From Burkholderia stagnalis (lineage in GTDB: Bacteria; Pseudomonadota; Gammaproteobacteria; Burkholderiales; Burkholderiaceae): a stretch of 64,000 nt of DNA. Shown here one piece after another: positions 25,821 through 34,195 of the stretch. Position numbers and translations under genes: made by a program. The notes under the pieces are model-generated. The model searched no databases. It saw nothing but the letters and a program-made list of their open reading frames with translations, and was not told the origin of the DNA. Location: NCBI RefSeq assembly GCF_902830275.1, contig NZ_CADESW010000027.1:1-64000 (forward strand). The letters run 5' to 3'. The number at the start of each line of letters is the position of its first letter. The stretch's first letter is position 1.

Positions 25821-26921
25821 TCAGTTCTTGATCGCCTGCTGCCATTGCTTCAGGAACGCGAGCCGCTTCGACTGGTCCAGGTAGACGAGCAGGCCGGTGC
25901 CGATCGGGATCGGCTTCAGCGAATCGCCGAGTTCCTTCGTGAGGCTCGCGGCCGACGTTTCGCCGGTCACGTCCGTGCGGATCGCGTACAGGTTGGCCTG
26001 GTTCGCGATCAGCGTCTGGCCGCGCTTCGACAGCAGGTAGTCGACCCACAGCTTCGCGGCGTTCGGGCTCTTCGCCTTCTTCGAGATCGTGGCCAGGCGG
26101 CTCACGACCTGCGTGTAGTCCTTCGGGAATACGTAGCCGATCGACTTGTCCTTCTTCGCCTTCGCGTACGCGTACGAGCCGATGATGTTGTAGCCGATCA
26201 GGTTCTCGCCCGACGAGATGCGCTCCATCATCGCGCCGGTGCTCGATTGCAGCTTCGGGCCGGTCGTGCCGATGGCCTTCACGAGTTCCCACGTGACCTT
26301 TTCGTTCAGGTGCGCGTCCTGCGTCAGCGCGTTGAAGCCGACGCCGGATTTCTCGACGTCGTACGTCGTGAGCTTGCCCTTGAACTTGTCGGGTTGCGAC
26401 GTGAGCAGCTTGATCAGGTCGGTGCGCGTCTTCGGCACCTCGTTCTCTGGAATCAGGCGCTTGTTGTAGACGATCGCGAGCGGCTCGAACGTCGTGCCGT
26501 ACGCCTGCTTCTGGTATTGCGCCCATTGCGGCACGTTCGGGCTTTCCGGCGAATCGTACGACGCCATCAGGCCGTCGTTGACGAGCTTGACCTGCAGGTC
26601 CATCGCCGAGCTCCACAGCACGTCGGCGCTCGTGCTGCTCGCCGCGTTCTCGCTGATGTAGCGGTTGTACAGCTCGGTGCTGTTCATGTCGTTGTATTCG
26701 ACCTTCACGCCGTACAGGCTTTCGAAATCCTTGATCAGCGGCCGTACGAGGCCCGTGTCGGTCGTCGAGTAGACGATCAGCTTGCCTTCCTTCTTCGCGG
26801 CGTCCACCACGCCCTGGTAGCTGCCCGGATAGCCGGCCGGAACCTGCGCCCACGCGGCGCCGGCGGCGGCGCCCGCGATGAGCGTGAGGGCGGTGGCGAG
26901 ATGCTTCGGTGCGAACGGCAT
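25821..26921 (-). CDS. Periplasmic solute-binding protein, iron(III)/phosphonate type
   Basis: A 366-residue extracellular binding protein. The signal peptide ends at AAWAQ. The mature start resembles FbpA-type proteins (KKEGKLIVYSTTDTGLVRPLIKDF). The solute may be Fe3+, a phosphonate or a polyamine. A Y-x-Y iron-ligand motif is not clear from reading alone, so iron is not assured. GGAGGAAG precedes the ATG. It heads a binding protein-permease-ATPase(-porin) cluster. Confidence 0.87.
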   Translation of the reverse strand: MPFAPKHLATALTLIAGAAAGAAWAQVPAGYPGSYQGVVDAAKKEGKLIVYSTTDTGLVRPLIKDFESLYGVKVEYNDMNSTELYNRYISENAASSTSADVLWSSAMDLQVKLVNDGLMASYDSPESPNVPQWAQYQKQAYGTTFEPLAIVYNKRLIPENEVPKTRTDLIKLLTSQPDKFKGKLTTYDVEKSGVGFNALTQDAHLNEKVTWELVKAIGTTGPKLQSSTGAMMERISSGENLIGYNIIGSYAYAKAKKDKSIGYVFPKDYTQVVSRLATISKKAKSPNAAKLWVDYLLSKRGQTLIANQANLYAIRTDVTGETSAASLTKELGDSLKPIPIGTGLLVYLDQSKRLAFLKQWQQAIKN

Positions 26922-27026
26922 GTGTCTTCCTCCAATTACGCGTCGGTGTTGTTCGAGTGAGGCGGATGGTAAGTGGGGGGCACTTTCAGCCTGCTTTCAT
27001 TTTTGTGTGCAATCGATGCGTTTGTG

Positions 27027-28526
27027 TCATGGATTTCCCGAGGTCGACAGCAGCGTGCCGAGAATCCGGCCGCCATGTTTCGCGTGCGCGGCGGTGAGCG
27101 CCGAATACCCGACGATGATGCCCGCGGCGAGCTCGGCGCTTCGGCAGAAGCCGCGAATCGGCTGCAGCGACACGCCGGCCGCGTGCGCGTTCGCGACGTA
27201 CGACGCGTCGTCCATGCCGGGCGGCAGCCACAGCACGAAATGAAAGCCGGCATGCTCGCCCGACACCGTGTATTGCCCGCTGCCGTGTTTCGCGAGCTGC
27301 TCGAGCACGATGTCGCGCCGCTGGCGATATGCGTGGCGGCTGGCGCGCAGGTGCTTCGCGAAATCGCCGCGCCCGATGAAGCGGGCCAGCACGAGCTGCG
27401 GCGCGACGCCGACCGAGCGCCCGGTCACCCGCCACACGTCCGCGAGCGCCGGCCGCAGCGCCGCCGGCACGACCATGAAGCCGATGCGCAGCCCGGAGAA
27501 CAGCGTCTTGTTGAACGAGCCGCAGTAGATCACCCGGTCGCACGCGTCGAGCGACTTCAGCGCGGGCAGCGGGGCGGCCTGGTAGCTGAATTCGCCGTCG
27601 TAGTCGTCCTCGATGATCCACGCGCGACGGCGCTGCGCCCAGTCGAGCAGTTCGAGCCGGCGCGACACCGACATCGTGACGCCGAGCGGCGATTGATGCG
27701 CGGGCGTCACGTAGGCGGCGCGCGCATCGGGGTGCCGGTCCAGCGCGGCCGTTTCGATCCCTTCGCGGTCGACCGGCACGTCGACCACGGTCGCGCCCGT
27801 CATCGCGAAGATGTGTGCCGCCGACGCGTAGCCGGGGTCTTCCATCAGCACCGTGCTGCGCGGGGCGAGCGCCGTGCGCGCGACGAGATCGATCGAATGG
27901 CGGATGCCGGTCGTGATGAAGATGTCGTCGGCGGCGCACGGGATCCCGCGGTATTCGCGCAGGTATCCGGCAATTTCGTCGCGCAGGGCCGCGACGCCTT
28001 GCGACGGCGTCGAACAGAGGTCGCTGGCGGTCGCGGCAAGCAGGCTCGCGCCGAGCGCCTTCTTCCATTGCTGCATCGGCAGCAGGTCGGGATCGGCGAG
28101 CCGCGCGACGAACGGGACGCCCGGGCGGACCGCGTGTTCCGGGGCGGCCGCGCCCGTTGCGCCGGCCGGTTGCGGCTCCGGCTCCTGGGCCGGTGTTGCG
28201 CCGCCGCGCTGCCGAGATTGCGCGGACGCGCGCAAATAGCTGTCCGGCACCACCGCGCACACCCGCGACCCAGAGCCGCGCGTGCGCGCGATGTAGCCCT
28301 CTGCGCCCAACCGGTCGTACGCGGCTTCGACCGTGCCGCGCGCGACACCCCAGCGCGCGGCCAGCGTGCGGCTGGACGGCAGTGCGCTGTCGCCGGGGAG
28401 CAGGCGTTTCAGGATCGCGTCGCGAATCGCGTCGGCAATGCAGTCCTGCTTCGATTGCGGGCTTCCGGTCGACAGGCCCGGAGGGCACGGCAGATCGAGC
28501 GGAATCGCGGCTTTGCCTCGCGTCAT
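27027..28526 (-). CDS. MocR/PdxR-type GntR regulator with aminotransferase domain
   Basis: A 499-residue MocR-family regulator. An N-terminal GntR winged helix (LPSSRTLAARWGVARGTVEAAY, landmark) is joined to a fold-type I aminotransferase domain. The expected pyridoxal-phosphate lysine is in CGSFNKTLFSGLRIGF. These proteins sense PLP or amino compounds and bind direct repeats. It sits upstream of the uptake operon on the same strand and is divergent from the exporter at 28628, so it could control either or both. Confidence 0.9.
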   Translation of the reverse strand: MTRGKAAIPLDLPCPPGLSTGSPQSKQDCIADAIRDAILKRLLPGDSALPSSRTLAARWGVARGTVEAAYDRLGAEGYIARTRGSGSRVCAVVPDSYLRASAQSRQRGGATPAQEPEPQPAGATGAAAPEHAVRPGVPFVARLADPDLLPMQQWKKALGASLLAATASDLCSTPSQGVAALRDEIAGYLREYRGIPCAADDIFITTGIRHSIDLVARTALAPRSTVLMEDPGYASAAHIFAMTGATVVDVPVDREGIETAALDRHPDARAAYVTPAHQSPLGVTMSVSRRLELLDWAQRRRAWIIEDDYDGEFSYQAAPLPALKSLDACDRVIYCGSFNKTLFSGLRIGFMVVPAALRPALADVWRVTGRSVGVAPQLVLARFIGRGDFAKHLRASRHAYRQRRDIVLEQLAKHGSGQYTVSGEHAGFHFVLWLPPGMDDASYVANAHAAGVSLQPIRGFCRSAELAAGIIVGYSALTAAHAKHGGRILGTLLSTSGNP

Positions 28527-28627
28527 AGTGGTCTAGTTGATGGTCGATTTAATGGCTCTTCAGCTTATATCACTTTGTTCGTAGATTGATGCCGAGCACT
28601 TGAACCCGAAGGAGACGAAAGCACCCT

Positions 28628-29866
28628 ATGAAATCCCGGTCGTTGCCCCAATGGGGCTGGTTGTTGCTGTTGATGCTCGTCGTGTGCCTGCCGCGCGTCA
28701 CGATCGATGCCTACCTGCCGTCGCTGCCCGCCATGGCGGATGCGCTGCACGGCACCGACGCGCAGCTTCAGCTCACGCTGACGCTGTACATGGTCGGCTA
28801 TGCGCTGTCGATGCTGGTGTCGGGGCCGTTGTCCGACCGGTACGGCCGCCGCCCCGTGCTGCTCGGCGGGCTGTGCCTCTACGTGGCCGCGAGCGTGGCC
28901 TGCGCGCTCGCGACGAGCGTCCCGGCGATCGTCTGCGCGCGCATCTTCCAGGCGCTGGGCGGTTGCAGCGGAACGGTGATCGGGCGCGTGGTCGTGCGCG
29001 AGCGCTTTCCTGCGGCGATGCAGGCGACGATGCTCAGCCGCATCTCGGCGGGCATGGCGCTGTCGCCCGTGATCGCGCCGCTCGCGGGCAGCGCGATCGC
29101 CGCGTGGCTCGGGTGGCGCGGCGTGTTCGGCTGGCTCGTGGCCGGCGGGGTGATCGCGACGGCGATGGTGCTGCGCTACCTGCCCGAGACGCGCGCGAGC
29201 GACGCGCGGCCGGAGCCGGGCGCGGGCCTGCTGCGGACCTACGCGGGGCTGCTGCGCGAGCGCCGTTTCCTGCGCTACTCGCTCGCGATCAGCTTCGTCT
29301 ACTGCACGTACTTCCCGTTCATCGCGGAATCGTCGACGCTGTTCCAGCGGCAGATGGGCGTGTCGGGGCCGGTCTATGCGGGGATCTTCGGCCTGACCGT
29401 GCTCGGCTACCTGATCGGATCGAGCGTGTTCCGGCGGGCCAGCGGCCGCTGGAACACCGATGCCGTGATCGCGTCGGCGGCCTTCGTCAACCTGGCCGGG
29501 GCCATCGCGCTGTGCGGGGCCGACGCCGTCGCGCCCACGCACGCGGCGGCCGTCGTCGTGCCGATGTTCTTCGTGATGATCGCCGTCGGGATCGCGATTC
29601 CCGCATGCCAGTTCGCGGTGATGCAGCCGTATACGAAGATCGCGGGCACGGCTTCCGGGCTGTTCTTCTTCATCCAGATGGCGATTGCCGCCGTGTGCGG
29701 CGGGGTGCTCGGGGGGCTGTCGGACGGCACGGCCCGCCCGCTGGCCGCCGTGACCCTCTGCGCGAGCGTCGCGTTCCTGGCCGCGATCTACGGCCTGCGC
29801 GAGCGGAACGCCGCCACCGCCGGGGCCGATGGCTTGACGACGGGAGGCCGGCGCGCGGCGGAGTGA
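28628..29866 (+). CDS. MFS exporter, Bcr/CflA drug-resistance family
   Basis: A 412-residue major facilitator with 12 predicted membrane segments. DAYLPSLPAMADAL in helix 1 and the GPLSDRYGRRPVLLGGL loop (motif A) are characteristic of the Bcr/CflA family of proton-driven exporters of bicyclomycin, sulfonamides, chloramphenicol or cysteine. GAAGGAGACGAAAG precedes the ATG. It is divergent from the MocR regulator and followed by the heptamer repeat. Confidence 0.9.
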   Translation: MKSRSLPQWGWLLLLMLVVCLPRVTIDAYLPSLPAMADALHGTDAQLQLTLTLYMVGYALSMLVSGPLSDRYGRRPVLLGGLCLYVAASVACALATSVPAIVCARIFQALGGCSGTVIGRVVVRERFPAAMQATMLSRISAGMALSPVIAPLAGSAIAAWLGWRGVFGWLVAGGVIATAMVLRYLPETRASDARPEPGAGLLRTYAGLLRERRFLRYSLAISFVYCTYFPFIAESSTLFQRQMGVSGPVYAGIFGLTVLGYLIGSSVFRRASGRWNTDAVIASAAFVNLAGAIALCGADAVAPTHAAAVVVPMFFVMIAVGIAIPACQFAVMQPYTKIAGTASGLFFFIQMAIAAVCGGVLGGLSDGTARPLAAVTLCASVAFLAAIYGLRERNAATAGADGLTTGGRRAAE

Positions 29867-30339
29867 CGGGCGCTGCTCGTTGCGTGTAATACGTGGCGGC
29901 AAGCGGCAGGCGGCGAGCGGCGAGCGGCAGGCGGCAGGCGGCAGGCGGCAGGCGGCAGGCGGCAAGCGGCAAGCGGCAAGCGGCAAGCGGCAAGCGGCAG
30001 GTAGCAGGTAGCAGGCAGCAAGCGGCAAGCGGCAAGCGGCAAGCGGCAAGCGGCAGGCAGCAGGCAGCAGGCAGCAGGCAGCAAGCGGCAAGCGGCAAGC
30101 GGCAAGCGGCAAGCGGCAAGCGGCAAGCGGCAGGCGGCAGGCGGCAGACGGCAGACGGCAGACGGCAAGCGGCAAGCGGCAAGCGGCAGGCGGCAATCGG
30201 TAGGCAGCAGGCGGCGGGCAGGCGAGCAGCAGACGGGCAGCGCGCAACACGGAACAGGTGTTTTCGCGGAGCGGCAGGGCGGAAAGGATCGTGTAATGTA
30301 GCGGCCTTGACGTTACCTGCCGACCTGACCGGATTCCCC
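29867..30339. other. Gap holding the heptamer repeat and the response-regulator leader
   Basis: The 473-bp gap consists mostly of the tandem repeat listed next. About 120 bases of ordinary sequence (30218-30339) separate the repeat from the response-regulator start. That stretch includes an A+T-richer patch (GGAACAGGTGTTTTCGCGG, then TCGTGTAATGTAGCG) that could be the promoter. Confidence 0.5.
29896..30217. repeat. Heptanucleotide tandem repeat, 46 units
   Basis: Forty-six uninterrupted 7-bp units span 322 bp. The main units are GCGGCAA and GCGGCAG, with variants GCAGCAG, GTAGCAG, GCGGCGA and ACGGCAG arranged in blocks. A higher-order pattern is visible: runs of GCGGCAA alternate with GCAGCAG/GTAGCAG blocks, suggesting slippage plus segmental duplication. 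All six frames are open because 7 is not a multiple of 3 and no unit combination makes a stop, which explains several long spurious open frames, including one running into the response regulator. Confidence 0.95.
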
Positions 30340-31011
30340 ATGCGTGTGCTGCTCGTCGAAGACAACCCGATCCTCGCGCAATCGCTCGGCGACGCGCTGA
30401 GCGCCGCGCGCTTCGCGGTCGATCACATGGCGGACGGCGAGGCGGCGGACCACGTGCTGCGCACGCAGGACTACGCGCTGGTGATCCTCGACCTCGGGCT
30501 GCCGAAGCTCGACGGGCTCGAGGTGCTGCGGCGGCTGCGCGCGCGGCGCAACCCGGTGCCGGTGCTGATCCTCACCGCGCACGGGTCGGTCGAGGACCGC
30601 GTGAAGGGGCTCGATCTCGGCGCCGACGACTATCTCGCGAAACCGTTCGAGCTGACCGAGCTGGAGGCGCGCGCCCGCGCGCTGATCCGGCGCAGCCTCG
30701 GGCACGAGCATTCGCGTGTGGCGTGCGGCCCGCTCGCATACGACAGCGTCGACCGCAGCTTCCGCCTCGCGGGCGAGCCGCTGTCGCTCACGCCGCGCGA
30801 GCGCTCGGTGCTCGAGGTGCTGATCTTGCGCAACGGCCGCGCGATCAACAAGGAAACGCTGTCGGAGAAGATCTTCGGGCTCGACGAATCGGTCAACGCC
30901 GATGCGATCGAGATCTACGTGTACCGGCTGCGCAAGAAGCTCGAGCACAGCGGCGTCGCGATCGTCACGCTGCGCGGGCTCGGCTACCTGCTCGAAGCAA
31001 AAGCCGCATGA
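30340..31011 (+). CDS. OmpR-family response regulator
   Basis: A 223-residue response regulator. The receiver domain has acidic E7/D8, phospho-acceptor D51 (VILDLGLPKLDG) and the KPFE lysine region. The C-terminal winged helix ends in EIYVYRLRKKLEHSG and TLRGLGYLLE. It resembles TctD/QseB proteins. ATG 30340 starts the canonical MRVLLVEDN; the in-frame open extension through the heptamer repeat has no ribosome binding site and is rejected. The stop overlaps the kinase start. Confidence 0.92.
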   Translation: MRVLLVEDNPILAQSLGDALSAARFAVDHMADGEAADHVLRTQDYALVILDLGLPKLDGLEVLRRLRARRNPVPVLILTAHGSVEDRVKGLDLGADDYLAKPFELTELEARARALIRRSLGHEHSRVACGPLAYDSVDRSFRLAGEPLSLTPRERSVLEVLILRNGRAINKETLSEKIFGLDESVNADAIEIYVYRLRKKLEHSGVAIVTLRGLGYLLEAKAA

Positions 31012-32405
31012 TGCGCCCGAACCTGCGGATGCAGGTCGCGCTGTGGCTGCTGCTGCCGCTGCTCGGCCTGCTCGCGCTCGATTCGTGGCTGACCTACCAG
31101 CGCGCGATGAACGCCGCGCACGTCGCATTCGACCGCACGCTGTCGTCGTCGCTGAAGTCGATCCGCGAAGGGGTGCGGCTCAAGCAGGGCGAGGTCGAGG
31201 TCGACCTGCCGTATCTCGCGCTCGAGATGTTCGAATCGAGCGACGGCGGCAAAATCTACTACCTGATCCGCGAGGACAACGGCCGCGCGGTCACCGGCTA
31301 CCCGGACCTGCCGTTGCCGAGCGGGCGCGACGCCGGCGACGTCGCGCTGTACGCGACGCGCTACTACGACGCCGTCTATCGCGGCGAACGCCTGCGGATG
31401 GGCGCGCTGCGGCTGCCGGTGCACGACGTGCCGAGCGCGCAGTCGCGCATCGTGTGGGTGATGGTCGGCGAGACGATCGAGGGGCGCCAGGCGCTCGCGC
31501 GCGAGATCCTGATGGGCTCGCTGCTGCAGGAGGGGCTGCTCGTCGTGCTCGCGCTCGGCATCGTGTGGCTCGGCGTCGGGCGCGGGCTGCGGCCGCTGAA
31601 CCGGCTGTCGGCCCGGGTCGCCGCGCGCACCGAGGACGACCCGACGCCGCTCGACACGGGCGCGATGCCGAGCGAGCTCGCGCCGCTCGTCGATTCGATC
31701 AACCAGTACATCGGCCGCACGCAGCGGATGCAGGTCGCGCGGCGGCGCTTCTTCGCGGATGCGGCGCATCAACTGAAGACGCCGCTGGCCGCGGTGCAGG
31801 CGGGCGTCGAGCTCGCGCTGCGGCCCGGCGAGCAGCCGCGCGTGAACGTGCACCTGCTGCGCGTGAACGGCGCGGTGCGGCAGGCGGCGAAAATCGTCCA
31901 GCAATTGCTTTCGCTGTCGCGCCTCGACGCGGACAGCGGGCAGGCCGTCACGCACGAGCCGGTGGCGCTGCACCGGCTGGCGCGCAGCGTGACGCTCGAC
32001 TGGTCGCCGGTTGCGCGGGCGCGCGACATCGACCTGGGCTTCGAGCACGAGGCCGACGTCGACGTGCCCGGCCGGCCCGACCTGCTCGGCGAGATGATCG
32101 GCAACCTGATCGACAACGCGATCCGCTACGCGGGCGACCGCGCGGTGATCACGGTGCGCGTGTCGCGCGACGGCGAGCATGCGCGGCTCGACGTGATCGA
32201 CAACGGGCCGGGGATTCCCGAAAACGAGCGCGACGCGGTGTTCGAGCGCTTCCATCGCGGCAGCAAGACGCAGACCGTCGAAGGTACGGGGCTCGGGCTG
32301 TCGATCGTGCGCGAGATCGCGCGCGTGCATCAGGGCAGGGTGACGCTGGCCGATGCGGCCGGCGGCGGGCTGGTCGTCACGGTGACGCTGCCGGTCGGCC
32401 CCTAG
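31008..32405 (+). CDS. Sensor histidine kinase, TctE/QseC-like
   Basis: A 465-residue membrane kinase with membrane segments near residues 9-28 and 165-185 enclosing a periplasmic sensor of the 2CSK_N type (SSSLKSIREGVRL). Then come a HAMP-like linker, the H-box with phospho-acceptor H254 (ADAAHQLKTPLAAV), the N-box NLIDNAIRYAGD, and G-boxes DNGPGIP and GTGLGLSIVRE. It starts at the first ATG of ATGATG, overlapping the regulator stop by 4 bases. Tct-type sensors detect carboxylates, but no transporter is adjacent, so the signal is unknown. Confidence 0.92.
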   Translation: MMRPNLRMQVALWLLLPLLGLLALDSWLTYQRAMNAAHVAFDRTLSSSLKSIREGVRLKQGEVEVDLPYLALEMFESSDGGKIYYLIREDNGRAVTGYPDLPLPSGRDAGDVALYATRYYDAVYRGERLRMGALRLPVHDVPSAQSRIVWVMVGETIEGRQALAREILMGSLLQEGLLVVLALGIVWLGVGRGLRPLNRLSARVAARTEDDPTPLDTGAMPSELAPLVDSINQYIGRTQRMQVARRRFFADAAHQLKTPLAAVQAGVELALRPGEQPRVNVHLLRVNGAVRQAAKIVQQLLSLSRLDADSGQAVTHEPVALHRLARSVTLDWSPVARARDIDLGFEHEADVDVPGRPDLLGEMIGNLIDNAIRYAGDRAVITVRVSRDGEHARLDVIDNGPGIPENERDAVFERFHRGSKTQTVEGTGLGLSIVREIARVHQGRVTLADAAGGGLVVTVTLPVGP

Positions 32406-32633
32406 AAACACAGGCGGTTATCGCGCGATCATGCGTAATCGCGAGGCTCGATCAAATCGAAACATTTAATTCGAAAATTGAGCGATTTTATAATCGCCCC
32501 GGCATGCTGTGATTTCTGACAGCTAGAAAACCCCATTTTCCGACCTACGATAAATCAGCCGTCCAATATACGGCTTCACCTTGTTTATTCAGGGATGAAT
32601 CGTAATTTTCTATAATTAATTGAGGGCAAAATC

Positions 32634-33128
32634 ATGGCCACGACACTCGATGAAGAAGTCCTGCCGGAGATTTTCGTCAAACGATTCAGGGTCAGCGGCG
32701 GGCACGTCACGTCAGGAAAGGGAAACGCGCCGACCATCAACTTCATCGCCGCTTTCCACCCGGAATTCGAGCATCCGCAAGGCTCGGGTTCGCTGCAGGG
32801 CTCCGGCCGGATCATCTGGACCCATCGGCCCAACAACGTCACCCAAATCACGATCGGCGGAAACTATACCCACTTCCCGTTGAAGGAAGGGGAAAGCGCG
32901 TCCGTCCTTCCGGTGCGGTCGCTTTTGCTGCACGTGCACGGTTACGTCGGCGGGATCATTCCCATCAACAAGTATCACGGCATCCCGCCGGCACTGTTCC
33001 CGGTGCTGGATTTGTCGTCCCTTATTCCGCTGAATTCGAAAACCGGGACGGCCAACTATACGGTTGTCGATCCGCAAAATCCGGAGGAAAAATTTACGAT
33101 AAGCGACGCAAAGATTGCGGAATTGTGA
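32634..33128 (+). CDS. Hypothetical protein, 164 aa, A+T-richer than its surroundings
   Basis: I do not recognise this 164-residue soluble protein. It has no signal peptide or membrane helix, and the sequence alternates short hydrophobic and polar stretches with many Gly, Pro and Thr residues (GGHVTSGKGNAPTINFIAAF; VRSLLLHVHGYVGGI), suggesting a beta-rich fold. The gene and its 228-bp A+T-rich 5' flank are clearly lower in G+C than every neighbour. TGAGGGCAAAATC precedes the ATG. It is a single gene between the two-component system and the convergent sulfur operon. Horizontal origin is likely. Confidence 0.65.
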   Translation: MATTLDEEVLPEIFVKRFRVSGGHVTSGKGNAPTINFIAAFHPEFEHPQGSGSLQGSGRIIWTHRPNNVTQITIGGNYTHFPLKEGESASVLPVRSLLLHVHGYVGGIIPINKYHGIPPALFPVLDLSSLIPLNSKTGTANYTVVDPQNPEEKFTISDAKIAEL

Positions 33129-33249
33129 TTCCGGCAGAAATCGATCGGCATATTGTCTGAAATCGAATCCGGTGGCGCAGTGCGGTAAATAATCGCATGC
33201 GCCACCTTCCGATGCGGCGCTTTGCGCCGCTCATGCGGGTTCGCGATTT

Positions 33250-34116
33250 TTAATCGCCGAACCCGATCTCCGCTTCGAGTTCCTGTCCAACCTCGAGAAA
33301 ACGCCCCGTGCCGTGCACGACGATCGCGTTGTTGCCGAACGTCAGCGCGCCGTCGAAGCCCGGATGCGCGCGGTAGGCCTGCATCGTGTCGGTCGGCTCG
33401 TGTGGCCACGCGGGATCGGGCGCGCCCGTGCGCTGGTCGATGGTCGGCACCGGGCAGCGCGTGCACAGCTTCACGAGGCGCAGCCGCACGGGCGTGTCGC
33501 CGCCGGCGTCGAGATGCTCGACGTAATCCTCTTCGTACGCGTCGAGGCCCGATACGACGACGTTCGGGCGGAAGCGGTTCATCGGAATCGCCGGCGCGCC
33601 CTTCGCGGCGAGCCGCGCGTTCAGATCGTCGAGCGACGACTGGCCGATCACGAGCAGCGGATAGCCGTCGGCGAACCGGGTCGACGCATCGAGCTCGCCG
33701 GTCCATTTGCGGTTGCACGGGCGCCGCGCGCCGGGCGCGAAGCGCGCGAGCTTCGCCGGCGTGCCGAGGTAGCGGGTGAACCACGCGGCGGTGGCAGCGC
33801 CCGTGTCGATCGCGTCGACGGTGTCGCGCCAGACGGTCGCCGCCATCTTCGGCGTATCGGCCGTCGCTTCGCCGTCGAGCGGCGTGCGAATTTCCGGCAT
33901 GTCGGGCGCGTTCAGCACCAGCACGTCACCGTCGAACGCAGTCTGCACGAGCGCGAGGCGCGGGTGCGTGCGCTGCGTGATCATCTCGCCGGCGGCGTCG
34001 GTCACCATCCAGTGGCGGTCGTATGCCAGCCCGGTGTCGAGCAATTGCGCGCGGCGCAGCGCGATGCCGCCGCAGGATTTGATCGGATAGACGAAAAGTT
34101 CGCTGATGGCTGGCAT
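33250..34116 (-). CDS. MOSC domain protein, YcbX-like without ferredoxin domain
   Basis: A 288-residue protein with an N-terminal beta-barrel MOSC_N domain (ELFVYPIKSCGGIAL) and a C-terminal MOSC domain that carries the conserved cysteine region (LVKLCTRCPVPTIDQRTG) thought to handle sulfur or the molybdenum cofactor. Unlike E. coli YcbX it lacks the C-terminal 2Fe-2S domain. ATG 34116 starts at the conserved MPAISELF; an alternative ATG at 34137 adds seven residues. It follows the sulfonate operon by 80 bases on the same strand and may be its last gene. MOSC enzymes reduce N-hydroxylated compounds with a molybdenum cofactor. Confidence 0.87.
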   Translation of the reverse strand: MPAISELFVYPIKSCGGIALRRAQLLDTGLAYDRHWMVTDAAGEMITQRTHPRLALVQTAFDGDVLVLNAPDMPEIRTPLDGEATADTPKMAATVWRDTVDAIDTGAATAAWFTRYLGTPAKLARFAPGARRPCNRKWTGELDASTRFADGYPLLVIGQSSLDDLNARLAAKGAPAIPMNRFRPNVVVSGLDAYEEDYVEHLDAGGDTPVRLRLVKLCTRCPVPTIDQRTGAPDPAWPHEPTDTMQAYRAHPGFDGALTFGNNAIVVHGTGRFLEVGQELEAEIGFGD

Positions 34117-34195
34117 GGCGCGGGCTTCGAATGACATGGAAAGTCAAAGCGCGATTGTGCCAGATCGCACCGAAACCGGCCTTCTCGCCGGACGC

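Noticed and set aside
29896..30217. CRISPR array
   Set aside because: Units are only 7 bp and contiguous, without unique spacers, and no cas genes are present.
29893..30339. Long repeat-encoded N-terminal extension of the response regulator
   Set aside because: The frame through the heptamer repeat is open only because 7-bp repeats without stop codons keep all frames open. The ATG there has no ribosome binding site, and the canonical MRVLLVEDN start at 30340 fits the family.
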